A stretch of DNA of 64,000 nt from Wolbachia endosymbiont of Ctenocephalides felis wCfeJ (GCF_012277315.1 NZ_CP051157.1:558001-622000); one strand, 5' to 3'. Counted from the first letter of the stretch, positions 1 through 14,798 are shown. Notes: generated from the letters alone by a model not told the origin. Program-made: numbers and translations.

Positions 1-3908
<3,908 letters not shown>

Positions 3909-4000
3909 AATATAACTGGCAAGAGCAGCCGTTTTACAGTGCCTGTGTTTGTCTAGGTACTACGTATGGTGTTTTAGCATAGGGCAAGCATTATAAAATG

Positions 4001-4100
4001 GGTATCCATTCAGAGGCATATTGAAGTAAAAGTGGTGTCATTCCAGCGCTTGACATTGGAATCTACAATCCTGTCATTTCAGCGCTTGACGCTGGGATCC
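4001..4100. repeat. Truncated MITE end with palindromic repeats
   Basis: The segment starts with a degenerate copy of the MITE terminus (GTATCCATTCAG) followed by a match to the left interior of the elements at 15.3 and 38.0 kb (ATATTGAAG.AAAAGTGGTG). It then holds two copies of the common palindrome built on CCAGCGCTTGACGCTGG. The right end of the element is missing. It abuts the gene remnant that starts near 4101. Confidence 0.6.
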
Positions 4101-4134
4101 TGTTACAATGTTGAACAAAATATCTTGGAGTTTA

Positions 4135-4975
4135 AGAACATGTCTTCAAATTATGTAGGAAGCATTTAAGAAGTATGGTATAAGATATATTTAAAATGTA
4201 CTCAAGCGATATAAGTGACAAAGAATGGAAGATAATAGAACCTTATTGTGAACCTAAAAAGACCGGCAGACCAAGAAAACATAATATTAGAACAATTATT
4301 GACACAATCCGCTATGTAATGAGAACAGGATGTCAATGGAGACAATTACCTAAAGATTTTCCTCTATGGAAAACTGTGTATAGCTGTAATTCACGTTTAA
4401 GAAAAAGTGGAATATGGCAAAAAATTCACGACTTTCTAGTGAAAAAAGTAAGAGAGATGATTGGTAAGAATGAAACTCTATCAGTAGGTATAATTGATAG
4501 CCAATCAGTAAAAACTACTCAAAAAGGGGATCAAGAGGATACGATGCTGGCAAAAAAATAAAGGGTAGAAAACGCCATATTATTGTAAATACTGTAGGTC
4601 TTATAATTGCTGCTGAAGTACATAGTGCAAGCATGCAAGATCGTAATGGTGCTTTAAATCTTTTTGCTCAAGCTAAATGCAAAGCTCCAACTCTATGCAA
4701 GTTTTTTGCTGATCAGGGGTACACTGGTAAGTTACAAAATCGCTGTTTATTGGAAACTGGATGTGTATTAACAATTACCAAGAAAATAGTTGATATAGGG
4801 TTTCAGGTTATTCCTAAACGTTGGATTGTTGAAAGAACATTTGCCTGGCTCTCCAATTTTAGGCGTATGAGCAAAGATTATGAGCATTCTCCTCTCACCT
4901 CAATAATCTCTTCTTTCATATGATTACTGTTATGCTTCATAAATTATCACGTTTATTAGTTTGAAGACATGTTCT
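4135..4975 (+). mobile_element. IS5-family insertion sequence
   Basis: An element of about 841 bp. It is bounded by perfect 16-bp inverted repeats, AGAACATGTCTTCAAA at 4135-4150 and its complement at 4960-4975. It is flanked by TA, or TTA if the shared base is counted (4132-4134 and 4975-4977). A TNA target is typical of the IS1031-like branch of IS5. Deleting the element restores a continuous reading frame across the site, which supports these borders. The internal transposase is described separately. Confidence 0.85.
4196..4964 (+). pseudogene. IS5-family DDE transposase, two reading-frame shifts
   Basis: The N-terminal part (4196-4561) carries the DUF4096-type start (MYSSDISDKEWKIIEP) and the first catalytic Asp in IIDSQSVKTT. 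The rest (RGYDAGKKIKGRKRHIIV onward, with second Asp in FADQGYTG and WIVERTFAW) is in the -1 frame. The switch lies at an A5G4 run at 4521-4529. Such two-frame organisation with a shift is common in IS5-type elements and may be programmed. A second -1 shift near 4911-4916 is needed to reach the proper C-terminus (MITVMLHKLSRLLV), which stops at 4964 inside the right inverted repeat. Without it the frame ends at 4923. The second shift suggests this copy is decaying. Confidence 0.8.
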
Positions 4976-5261
4976 TAGAGCTCTATTGCCTGAAACAAGA
5001 AAAGATAGTAGTAAACTATGGGATTTCCAAAGTGAGTACAGGAAAATTAAGAATCAAAAATCAGTAGATATGTTAGATGAGGTATTGAGATCCTTATCTA
5101 AAGATATGAAGACCGACAAGATTAAAAAAGCAGAAAAGATCAAAGTTGCAAAAAAACTACTTGAATTAGACGTTTCTATCAATGTGATCTCACGAGCATC
5201 TAGTTTATCTGCTAAGGAATTTACGTAGTTTGAAGGTATCATAGCAAAAATTTCATATATA

Positions 5262-6894
<1,633 letters not shown>

Positions 6895-6916
6895 TTATAG
6901 AAGTCCTACACACACT

Positions 6917-8680
6917 TTAGTGATACAAGGAAGGGCTCGGTGCCTGATCAAAATTTATTGGCTGTAGTACTTCATTAACTCTGCTCCTTGGATGGCTTTC
7001 CTTTCTTTCTCTGTTGCATTTTTTTTCTAGTGAGTTAAGTAGAGCTTTGGTATTTAAAGTATCACGATGCCCAGGTCCTAACTTGTCTTTTTGGATATTT
7101 AGTACTTCCCGAAAAACTCTTAAAGACTCGCCATATTTACCTTGTTCTTTAAGCACTACCGCCATATGACAATAAGTCATTAAAGTGTGACGATGCAGAG
7201 GTCCTAAAATATCTCTTCTTTTTTCAAGTACTACCTGTAATGTTTCCAGAGCCTTACTGTACCTACCTTGTTTGAAATACGCTTCTGCCATATTATGCTG
7301 TTCATTTAATCTGCAAATTAAATCTGATTGATCACTATCTCTATCAGAACCTGACGAACTCTCTTCCATTCCTCTATTACATCTTTCTTCTAGTAAATTA
7401 AGGAGAGCTTTGGTATCTAAAGTATCAGGATGATCAGGTCCTAACTTGTCCTTTTGAATATTTAGCACTTCCCGAGAAGCTCTTAAAGACTCACTGTATT
7501 TACCTTGCTTGTAAAGCACTACTGCCATATGATAACGAGTCCTTAAAGTACCAGGATGCTCAGGACCTAAAACATCTCTTCTCTTTTCAAATACTTCCTG
7601 AAAGGTTTTCAAAGCCTCGCTATATTTACCTTGGCTTGTAAGCACCTCTGCCATATTATTTCGAGTAGCTAAAATATCAGGATGATCAGGGCCTAAAACA
7701 CCTATTCTGCTTTCAAATACTTCCTGAAAGGTTTTCAAAGCCTCACTGTATTTACCTTGATCATAAAGTACTTCTGCCATATGATAACGAGTCATTAAAG
7801 TATCAGGATGGCTAGGGCCTAAAACATCTCTTCTTTTTTGAATGTCAAATACTTCCTGTAGGATGTTAAAAGCCTCGCTGTACTTACCTTGATCATCAAG
7901 TACTCCCGCCATATTATAACGAGTCCATAAAGTATCAGGATGGCTAGAGCCTAAAACGTCTCTTCTTTTTTCAAATACCTCCTGATAGATATTAAGTGCC
8001 TCACTGTAGTTATCTTGTTTGTCTAGCACTAACGCCATATGATAACGAGTCATTAAAGTGTCAGGATGGTTAGGACCTAAAACATCTCTTCTTTTTTCAA
8101 GTACTACCTGTAATGTTTCCAGAGCCTTACTGTACCTACCTTGTTTTAAATACACTTCTGCTATATTATGCTGTTCATTTAATCTGCGAATTAAATCTGA
8201 TTGATCACCGTCTCTGTCAGAACCTGATGAACTCTTTTCCGTATCGCTATCAGAGCTTGACGAACTCTCTTCCATTTCTCTATTACATCTTTTTTCTAAT
8301 GAAGTAATGATATATTTCTCAGCATTTTCGTCATGTAAATCAAGTTTGGCAAGACGTACCAGGTTACCATTAGCTAAGGCTTCTACACCTTTGTCACCTA
8401 TACCACTATGTGATAAATAAAGCTCAGTAAGGTTTAAAAGATTTCCATTAGCTAAAGCCTCTGCACCTTTGTTACCAATTTCATTACCTACTAAATTAAG
8501 CGAAGTAAGATGTGTAAGCTCGGCTAATCTTTTTGCACCTTCATCATCAATTCCTGCTCGTTCTAAACTAAGCCTTATAATGTGTGTATTATTTTGTAAA
8601 AAATTTACCAGCTCGTTTACATTGATTTTTACATATAATACTTCTAAAGCGTCACCTTTTACGTACTGATTAAAATTCAC
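6917..8680 (-). CDS. LRR-TPR repeat protein, candidate host-interaction factor
   Basis: Function unknown. The N-terminal 120 residues hold about three leucine-rich repeats of the ribonuclease-inhibitor type (IDDEGAKRLAELTHL, IGNKGAEALANGNLL, IGDKGVEALANGNLV). A Ser/Asp/Glu-rich linker follows. Then come about five to six kinesin-light-chain-type TPRs of 42 residues (YSEALKTFQEVFEKRRDVLG.HPDTL.TRYHMA), a second copy of the acidic linker plus first TPR, and a short tail. The linker-TPR duplication shows internal expansion. The frame opens at a TTG at 8692. I prefer the GTG at 8680, because it follows a G6 Shine-Dalgarno tract and aligns with the MNFSKYV start of the paralogue at 13482. No signal peptide is seen. 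Such repeats mediate protein-protein contacts, and a secreted effector role is inference only. The stop is 29 bp from the truncated ligA. Confidence 0.8.
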   Translation of the reverse strand: MNFNQYVKGDALEVLYVKINVNELVNFLQNNTHIIRLSLERAGIDDEGAKRLAELTHLTSLNLVGNEIGNKGAEALANGNLLNLTELYLSHSGIGDKGVEALANGNLVRLAKLDLHDENAEKYIITSLEKRCNREMEESSSSSDSDTEKSSSGSDRDGDQSDLIRRLNEQHNIAEVYLKQGRYSKALETLQVVLEKRRDVLGPNHPDTLMTRYHMALVLDKQDNYSEALNIYQEVFEKRRDVLGSSHPDTLWTRYNMAGVLDDQGKYSEAFNILQEVFDIQKRRDVLGPSHPDTLMTRYHMAEVLYDQGKYSEALKTFQEVFESRIGVLGPDHPDILATRNNMAEVLTSQGKYSEALKTFQEVFEKRRDVLGPEHPGTLRTRYHMAVVLYKQGKYSESLRASREVLNIQKDKLGPDHPDTLDTKALLNLLEERCNRGMEESSSGSDRDSDQSDLICRLNEQHNMAEAYFKQGRYSKALETLQVVLEKRRDILGPLHRHTLMTYCHMAVVLKEQGKYGESLRVFREVLNIQKDKLGPGHRDTLNTKALLNSLEKKCNRERKESHPRSRVNEVLQPINFDQAPSPSLYH

Positions 8681-8986
8681 TTTACCCCCCAATTAACATA
8701 GGTATAACGTAGTTAGCGTTTCAGCAACTGTCAATTGCTTTGTTGTATAAGAATTTACGAGAACTTCATATTAATGTTTTTTATATCACCTACACTATTC
8801 TTTTTAGATTATGCTAGAGCTCTATTTTAAAACCCTCTAAAAGAATCGCATATAGTTGTAATGGTAATTTCGTGCAGAAAAAAAATTTGTTGCATGCCAA
8901 AAATATCTGTGCTACGTATACTGAAATTTACATAATTTAATAACAATTTTATAGCGTAAAGAAAGACTAGTATCATAGGAGGGTTT

Positions 8987-10324
8987 ATGAGAGAAGTTGA
9001 TAGGAAATTGTTCAACGCTATAAAGTAAGGTAATCTTGATAGGGTTAAAGAATGTCTTAGTAGAGGGGCTGATATTCTTACTAAGGATGATTCTGGCAAA
9101 CAACCTATACATGTTGCTGCAATTACAGGCAATACAGATATTATAGAGTTTCTTTTAAGCAGTGGTGCGAGCGATGATACTGATAAAGAAGGACGTACAT
9201 CACTGTATCACGCCGCATCATTAAGTAACTTGGAAGTTGTAAAGTTTCTTGTCGATAAAGGTGCTAGTATTAATGCTAAAGACAGGTTTGGTTGGACACC
9301 TTTACATTCCGCTGCTGTCTCCAATACAGGAAATATAGCTAAGCTTCTTATAGATATGGGTGCTGATATTAACGCTAAAAATGATGATAATAAAACACCT
9401 TTTGAGTTAGCATGTAAGAATGGTAAAACAGAAGTAGCTAGTTTTCTTGCAACGGTACAAGATAATCGCCATAGAACAGCACTTCACTATGCTGCCCAAG
9501 AAGGGAATTTAAAGTTAGTTGGGCTTCTCATAGAAAAAGGAGCTGATGTTAATGCAAAGGATAATGAAGGTAAAACACCTTTAGATCTTGCAAAAGCAAA
9601 TCATATAGAAATAGTTAGCTTGTTAGAGGAAAGTATGAGAAAAGAGAAAGAGGAAATCTTGTCAACAGATACTCGTAGTCAACGTAGTGTTAAAAATGAT
9701 AATATCATGATAAAAGGTAATGAAGCTACAAGTAGAGGAAGTAAGCCATCTTCGCTGGTAAATAGCTTATTTGGTCGCGCAAAGGATTCCTTAGGGATAT
9801 TGTTTAGTTCCAAAGTTGCATTACCTGGAGAGAGCTATACAGCACAAAGTTTACCTAACACATCACAGCATGGCGAAGCGATAAAGAGTAGTAGACCTAT
9901 TAGTTTTCTAAGTCACATTCTAAGCCCTGCAAATATTACTGCTGCTGGTTGTATTGCTGATGCTTTAGATAAAACAGCAAGCAAGCGTTATCAGAATTTG
10001 ATAAGTAAAGAAGTAGAGGTTGTACCAAGTGTTGATGTTGCAGTTAGATTTGCTCTTAAGAAATTTGATTCATTTATAGAAGATAAAATAAAAAATCTTA
10101 GTCTGAAGGAACGCGCTAGAGTACGTGCTGAACTTAAAAATGCATATCCAGAAATAGTAGAAAGCTTTAAGAGAGGAGTTGAGTTTAGTGGTAATGTTGG
10201 ATTGGATAATGTTTTAAAAGAATGTAAAAAATGTTTCTGTAAAAATGTGCTTGGAGAAGACAAAGTGTCAACTTGTTTTTCTAATGTAGAAGTAGGTGGC
10301 TTTGGAAATAATCTTAATAGGTAG
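8987..10324 (+). pseudogene. Ankyrin-repeat gene with premature stop at codon 14
   Basis: The true start is the ATG at 8987, preceded by a strong Shine-Dalgarno (AGGAGGG at 8979-8985 region). The frame reads MREVDRKLFNAIK and meets TAA at 9026-9028. It then continues without a further stop to 10324 and would make about 445 residues. About five to six ankyrin repeats follow the stop (for example GADILTKDDSGKQPIHVAA, RTSLYHAASLSNLEVVKFL, KTPLDLAKANHIEIVSLL). The C-terminal 180 residues are of unknown type. No ATG, GTG or TTG occurs in frame between the stop and the TTG at 9230, so efficient restart is unlikely. The TAA is one change away from AAA, CAA or GAA. The gene is probably newly inactivated, since the remaining frame is clean. 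A sequencing error is also possible. Confidence 0.8.
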
Positions 10325-10612
10325 GTAAGAAACAGAAACGTTAATTAAATGCTCTATCAATTTGGTAAAGTTACTGCTGGTGTGGCTTGATCCCTACTTA
10401 ACAATTAGCCTTTGCTGGAAGAAATCACCCAGTAGTTTACTATATTCAGTAGAACTAAAATCAATATCCCTCCTTCGTATCAAAACAAATATTAGCGTGT
10501 ATTTTTGTATTAACTAAGCTATAATAAACTAAAAATTCATACAGACAAATTTTGACTCTCATGTGTCTAAGAAGTGTAATAATGAAACTCTATTGATATT
10601 TAAGAGGAAGAT
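10325..10612. other. Intergenic spacer between ankyrin genes
   Basis: A 288-bp AT-rich spacer between the two ankyrin genes. I see no gene, palindromic repeat or clear terminator in it. The last bases carry a Shine-Dalgarno (AAGAGGAAG) for the gene starting at 10613. Confidence 0.5.
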
Positions 10613-11995
10613 ATGGCTTTAACGCTGGAACAGTGGGAAGAAATATTAAATGCAGTAGAATTCAACAACAACCCAGGTGATGTACTTGAACAGGTAAAAG
10701 CGAAATTAAAAGAACAATATTTTGACACATACAAAGAGTGGGAACAGGGAGGTTTCAACGTAAACCATCTATTTAACATACGAGATGGTCAAATTTGTCT
10801 AGAACATACATTATTGCACATAGCTGCTTTAAATGGCCACTTAGATATAATTAAATGCCTTGTAGAACAAAAAAATGTTGATGTTAATCAAGTAGATAAC
10901 GATGGCTTAACTGTCTTACACGTTGCTGCTGAAAATGGTCGCTTAGGTATAGTTAAACATCTTGTAGAACAAAAAAATGTTGATGTTAATCAAGTAGACA
11001 ACGATGGCTTAACCGCTTTACATTGGGCTGCTTCAAATGGCTACTTAGATACAGTTGAATATCTTGTAGAACAAAAAAATGTTGATGTTAATCAAATAGA
11101 TAACTACGGCGACACTGCTTTACATTGGGCTGCTCAGTATGGCCATTTAGGTACAGTTAAATACCTAATAGAACAAAAAAATGTTGATGTTAATCAAGTA
11201 GACAACGATAGCTACACTGCTTTACATTGGGCTGCTTTGAATGGCTACTTAGATACAGTTAAATACCTTGTAGAGCAAAGAAACGTTGATATTAATCAAG
11301 TAGATAACGATGGCGAAACCGCTTTACACGTTGCTGCTTCAAATGGTCACTTAGATATAGTTAAATACCTTGTAGAACAGAGAGATGTTAATATTGATCA
11401 AGCAAATAACAATGGTAAAACTGCTCTACATTTTGCTGCTCAATTTGATGAATTAGATGTAGCAGAGTTTCTAATAGCACATGAAATTAAACTAAAGGGT
11501 TCTGAGGTACGAAAGCCAGATTACCTAACAGAACATAGAGAAATTTCTGAATATTGGGATAAATGTCTAGATGAAGTAAAAAAAATGAAAGAAGAAAAGG
11601 TTGGTGGAAATATTACGTTTTATAGTATTTTGGTAAGCAAGAGTATTGATAAGCTAGAATACTATATGCGGAATGAACAATTCACCAAAGTATTAGAAAG
11701 AAGTAACTATCGAAATAAATTTCCTATATATGCCAATGATCTAGACTATTTATTCAAGAAAGCGAAACAAAGAGTAGAAGCTTTAAATATAGGTGAAATA
11801 GTCATTAAACACTTTGATGGTTTGAGTAAGGGAGGTCCTGCTCATTTATATATTGCTGAGTATTTAAGTGATGAGGACTTAAAAAATTTGAGAAAAGCAG
11901 CAATACAAACTATAGATGAAGAAGATATATCTAAGTCCCTAGGAAGTGATGTACGTGTAGAACATGCAGCAAAAAAACAAGGTATGCAAATGTAG
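10613..11995 (+). CDS. Ankyrin-repeat protein with PRANC-like C-terminal domain
   Basis: A 460-residue protein. An N-terminal cap (MALTLEQWEEILNAVEF) precedes seven ankyrin repeats of 34 residues (about residues 60-300) built on DNDGLTALHWAASNGYLDT and VEQKNVDVNQV. The repeats are near-identical at DNA level (102-bp period, about 10830-11420), so recent expansion or contraction is likely. The C-terminal 160 residues include EISEYWDKCLDEVKKMK and end with HLYIAEYLSDEDLKNL. The latter resembles the F-box-like motif of the PRANC domain known from poxvirus, Nasonia and Wolbachia ankyrin proteins. That assignment is by eye. No signal peptide is present. A role in host ubiquitin pathways is inference from the PRANC family. 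AAGAGGAAG lies 5-13 bp upstream of the ATG. Confidence 0.85.
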   Translation: MALTLEQWEEILNAVEFNNNPGDVLEQVKAKLKEQYFDTYKEWEQGGFNVNHLFNIRDGQICLEHTLLHIAALNGHLDIIKCLVEQKNVDVNQVDNDGLTVLHVAAENGRLGIVKHLVEQKNVDVNQVDNDGLTALHWAASNGYLDTVEYLVEQKNVDVNQIDNYGDTALHWAAQYGHLGTVKYLIEQKNVDVNQVDNDSYTALHWAALNGYLDTVKYLVEQRNVDINQVDNDGETALHVAASNGHLDIVKYLVEQRDVNIDQANNNGKTALHFAAQFDELDVAEFLIAHEIKLKGSEVRKPDYLTEHREISEYWDKCLDEVKKMKEEKVGGNITFYSILVSKSIDKLEYYMRNEQFTKVLERSNYRNKFPIYANDLDYLFKKAKQRVEALNIGEIVIKHFDGLSKGGPAHLYIAEYLSDEDLKNLRKAAIQTIDEEDISKSLGSDVRVEHAAKKQGMQM

Positions 11996-12080
11996 ATTTA
12001 GTAATTTAAAAGGCAGTAGTGAAAGAAGTTTATACAGCTATCTCAAAAGTATATGTCGTCAATATAAGATTCATAGCTTA

Positions 12081-13268
12081 TTAGTTAATTGAAGCTTGAG
12101 TAATATCTTTACGATTAAAGTTATTACATCCAATAGGATCATTTTCTTTTTTAGCACTATGGTAATTTCTAATGCCATGGCTTAATTGCTTGGAATAATC
12201 AAAATTAAATGCCTCACCATCAAACGATTTTCCCTTGAAGTTTCTAAACCAATATTTTATTTCTCTTTCTGTCGCCTGCTTTGGTGGCACTGATGAAGAT
12301 TTTTCAGGATATTGTGCTGTACTATGGCATGATAAACATGAGGATTGTTTATTATCCACTGGACCATTAAGTCTGCCTAAATACCCTAAAGAACCTTGTA
12401 CTACATCGGGATTTATCCAACATTCTAGCAGCTTCTTCCCGATTATGTAATCGGCCGTAAAATAATTAGAATCATTACCCCAGGCAACACCCACTAACTT
12501 CATATTTAACCATGGATTTCTATTATTTATAGTAGAATCATAAATAAACGTACCTGCAACCCACCCTGTTTCTTCTGATCGCTTATCTTTGACTAAAAAA
12601 TCAATTTGAAACAATCTAATTTGCTTAAATACTTTTTGAGTTCCTTTATCAGATTGATTAATATAGGCAGTCCAAGTAACGCTATTTTTAAGAGATGGAA
12701 TATCATTCTGTGTTGCCTCTGTGAATACTAATTTTGCGCTTACTGTACCGTCTAAGAATTGACCCTTGGTAATATCAGGATTATCTATATCTTGCCATAC
12801 CTGCCCATATGTATAGGCTCCTTGCTCATTAATAATAGAAATTGCCCAATTCTGTATTATTGATTTTTGATTGTTATGTAGCTCACCTGGCTTAAAGGAG
12901 CGTTCCCTTGTTAGACCATTAACAAATTCTCTACCATTTACCCCATAATGCATCCATGGGGCATGATACCAATCAGCAACTTTATTGCAATGCAAATCAA
13001 AGTCACAGATGGTGTTCCCATTATATATATATTTTAAAATTGTATCAGCATATTTCTGTGGTTCCTCTATAAATGATATGTGTTCCCATGGTCTTTCTTT
13101 ATCACTAATCTTGGTTGGATAATCAGTCTTAATTCTAAAAACCTTACCATTATAATCTAAAGGTACTTTATCACACGAAGATATAACTATTTTATCAGTA
13201 TACGCAACATTACTATTTAGCATTAAAAACAATAAGATTAGTAAGCTCCAAGCTTGAACTTTAGCCAT
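12081..13268 (-). CDS. Secreted protein with single CxxCH haem-binding motif
   Basis: A 395-residue protein if it starts at the ATG at 13268. The frame extends upstream to 13364, but the extra 32 residues would bury the signal peptide. From 13268 the protein begins MAKVQAWSLLILLFLML followed by NSNVAYTD, a typical Sec signal peptide. The C-terminal third has CLSCHST, a c-type cytochrome haem site with the two Cys and the His. A distal Met is not assigned. Paired Cys residues (CDFDLHC) are present near residue 90. I do not recognise the larger family and give no function beyond a probable periplasmic haem protein. The haem-exporter ATPase gene ccmA lies 0.9 kb away on the other strand. Confidence 0.75.
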   Translation of the reverse strand: MAKVQAWSLLILLFLMLNSNVAYTDKIVISSCDKVPLDYNGKVFRIKTDYPTKISDKERPWEHISFIEEPQKYADTILKYIYNGNTICDFDLHCNKVADWYHAPWMHYGVNGREFVNGLTRERSFKPGELHNNQKSIIQNWAISIINEQGAYTYGQVWQDIDNPDITKGQFLDGTVSAKLVFTEATQNDIPSLKNSVTWTAYINQSDKGTQKVFKQIRLFQIDFLVKDKRSEETGWVAGTFIYDSTINNRNPWLNMKLVGVAWGNDSNYFTADYIIGKKLLECWINPDVVQGSLGYLGRLNGPVDNKQSSCLSCHSTAQYPEKSSSVPPKQATEREIKYWFRNFKGKSFDGEAFNFDYSKQLSHGIRNYHSAKKENDPIGCNNFNRKDITQASIN

Positions 13269-13481
13269 ATATAATACGTCTAATTTTTGCCAGAACGAGA
13301 TTCTTACATAAATGGTGCTCTTTTGCAAAATTTTTGTGTCTTTTTGGAGAAATAAATAATTCACCTCTCACGATCACACAGAGTTTTGTATCTTCTGTAA
13401 GTTATTCATAATTTTTTAACAAAATTGACAATCATCAAATACTGGATAAAATACTCATGCAGCAGTGTTAATCTAGAAAGA

Positions 13482-14024
13482 ATGAACTTTAGCAAGTACG
13501 TCGAAAAGGGAGGCAAAATTTTAGTATTGAATAGTACCTCAATAAATATAAGCGAATTGGTAGGCTTCCTACAAAGTAACGCATATGTTACTGAACTTTA
13601 TCTGCGAAATAATGGTATTAACGATGAAGATGCAAAGGCCCTAGCCAGTCTCACAAATCTTACTAAACTGCACCTAGATTGTAGCAATGTTGGCGGTGAA
13701 GGTGCAAAAGCTTTAGCCAGTTTGAAAAGACTGACTGAACTTTGTATATACCATAGCAAAATTGATGATGAAGGTGCAAAGGCTTTATCCAATCTCAAAA
13801 ATCTCACTAAGCTTGACTTAGGGTGGAACAGTATTGGTGATGAAGGTGCAAAAGCCTTTGCCTCTGAGTTTAAATCAGAGCTTGATCAAGCAAATTTTGA
13901 GACTAAACTAAAGATAATTCTATTCTTAATGAGAGGTATTAAAATTGACCACGATGATATGCACATAGTGTTTCGGTTTCAAGAACTGGCTTTGGAAACG
14001 CAAAAAAAATGTTCAACATTGTAG
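13482..14024 (+). CDS. Small leucine-rich repeat protein
   Basis: A 180-residue protein from the ATG at 13482, which follows AGAAAGA and is preferred to the TTG at 13425. It begins MNFSKYVEKGGKILVLN, then four ribonuclease-inhibitor-type LRRs (INDEDAKALASLTNL, VGGEGAKALASLKRL, IDDEGAKALSNLKNL, IGDEGAKAF). The last 55 residues are helical and unassigned. The N-terminal module and repeat phase match the LRR-TPR protein at 6917-8680, so the two share ancestry. No signal peptide or membrane segment is seen. The function is unknown. Confidence 0.75.
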   Translation: MNFSKYVEKGGKILVLNSTSINISELVGFLQSNAYVTELYLRNNGINDEDAKALASLTNLTKLHLDCSNVGGEGAKALASLKRLTELCIYHSKIDDEGAKALSNLKNLTKLDLGWNSIGDEGAKAFASEFKSELDQANFETKLKIILFLMRGIKIDHDDMHIVFRFQELALETQKKCSTL

Positions 14025-14180
14025 CGTGGCACTGGGATGACACCCTTTTAGTGAAAAGAATTTTCAAATCACAATGCTTACGTATTAAGCATTTACTATC
14101 TGTTACACAAGCTGCTTGCAAATTGCAATGTTCATACATCAAAGTATCTAGGCTCCAAATCCTCTTTGGAGGTCCAGTAA

Positions 14181-14798
14181 ATGCTTGAATGTGAAAATTT
14201 ATCCTGCACCCGTAATAACAAAATATTATTTAAAAATCTCAGTTTCCAAGCTAAGCCAAAATCGAAGATCTTAATCACCGGTCCAAATGGTAGTGGTAAG
14301 ACCAGCCTAATTAGAAGTTTATCTGGACTCTTACCACCAGTATCAGGCAACATAAGGCACTGTGGAAAAGACATATATGATGACCCAAAGTCTTATATAC
14401 CTTCTATGGTTTATATAGGGCATAAAAATGCCTGCAAGAATAGTCTAACTGTTGCTGAAAACATAGAACTCTGGGCAGGAATACGAGATACTAAAGAATT
14501 GATTATGGCCGCTGTCTGTTGTTTACAGTTACAACCTGTTCTTAATATTAGGTACGGCGAACTTTCTGCAGGTTGGAAAAGAAGAGTTGCACTTGCTCGC
14601 CTTTTAATCTCTAATGCGAATGTTTGGCTGATAGATGAGCCATTTTGCAATCTTGATAGTGCAACCTGTGAATTAGTGCTGAACCTAATCTCAATACGTT
14701 CTGAGCAAAATGGCATAGTAATTATCACAGGGCACAGTTCCACGAAACAATTATGTGATTTTACAACAATCAACATATCTAATTTCGTAGCTGATTAA
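14181..14798 (+). CDS. ccmA: Haem ABC exporter ATP-binding protein CcmA
   Basis: ATPase subunit of the CcmAB(CD) haem exporter used in system I cytochrome c maturation at the inner membrane. It has 205 residues, normal for CcmA. Walker A is GPNGSGKTS (residues 33-41), the ABC signature is LSAGWKRRVALARL, and Walker B is VWLIDEP. The LSAGWKRR form of the signature is typical of CcmA. No ccmB follows. Wolbachia ccm genes are commonly scattered. GGAGGT sits about 10 bp before the ATG. The only other c-haem-related gene visible here is the CxxCH protein at 12.1-13.3 kb. Confidence 0.9.
   Translation: MLECENLSCTRNNKILFKNLSFQAKPKSKILITGPNGSGKTSLIRSLSGLLPPVSGNIRHCGKDIYDDPKSYIPSMVYIGHKNACKNSLTVAENIELWAGIRDTKELIMAAVCCLQLQPVLNIRYGELSAGWKRRVALARLLISNANVWLIDEPFCNLDSATCELVLNLISIRSEQNGIVIITGHSSTKQLCDFTTINISNFVAD

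Larger units (their letters stand above)
4101..5228 (+). pseudogene. Gene remnant split by the IS5-type element (Rpn-transposase-like C-terminus)
   Basis: A 5'-truncated coding remnant. If the IS and one target copy are removed, the codons before it (reading CYNVEQNILEF) join in frame to the segment after it (RALLPETRKDSSKLWDF), and the frame stays open to the stop at 5228. That makes about 95 residues. The tail, KIKVAKKLLELDVSINVIS followed by a short helix, resembles the C-terminal helix-turn-helix-like tail of the two Rpn-type genes at 18.4 and 19.3 kb (KIEVAKAMLANNIDINTIAK). The catalytic PD-(D/E)XK part is absent. The family assignment rests only on this tail. The 5' side ends in a palindromic repeat, so the gene was already broken before or apart from the IS insertion. 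Confidence 0.5.

Noticed and set aside
4633-4923. Separate transposase gene starting at 4633
   Set aside because: The conserved transposase sequence continues upstream in the same frame to about 4525 without a start, so it is the second part of one frameshifted gene.
9230-10324. Ankyrin gene starting at the TTG at 9230
   Set aside because: Ankyrin repeats continue in the same frame upstream to an ATG with a strong ribosome site at 8987. The TTG is simply the first start-like codon after the premature TAA.
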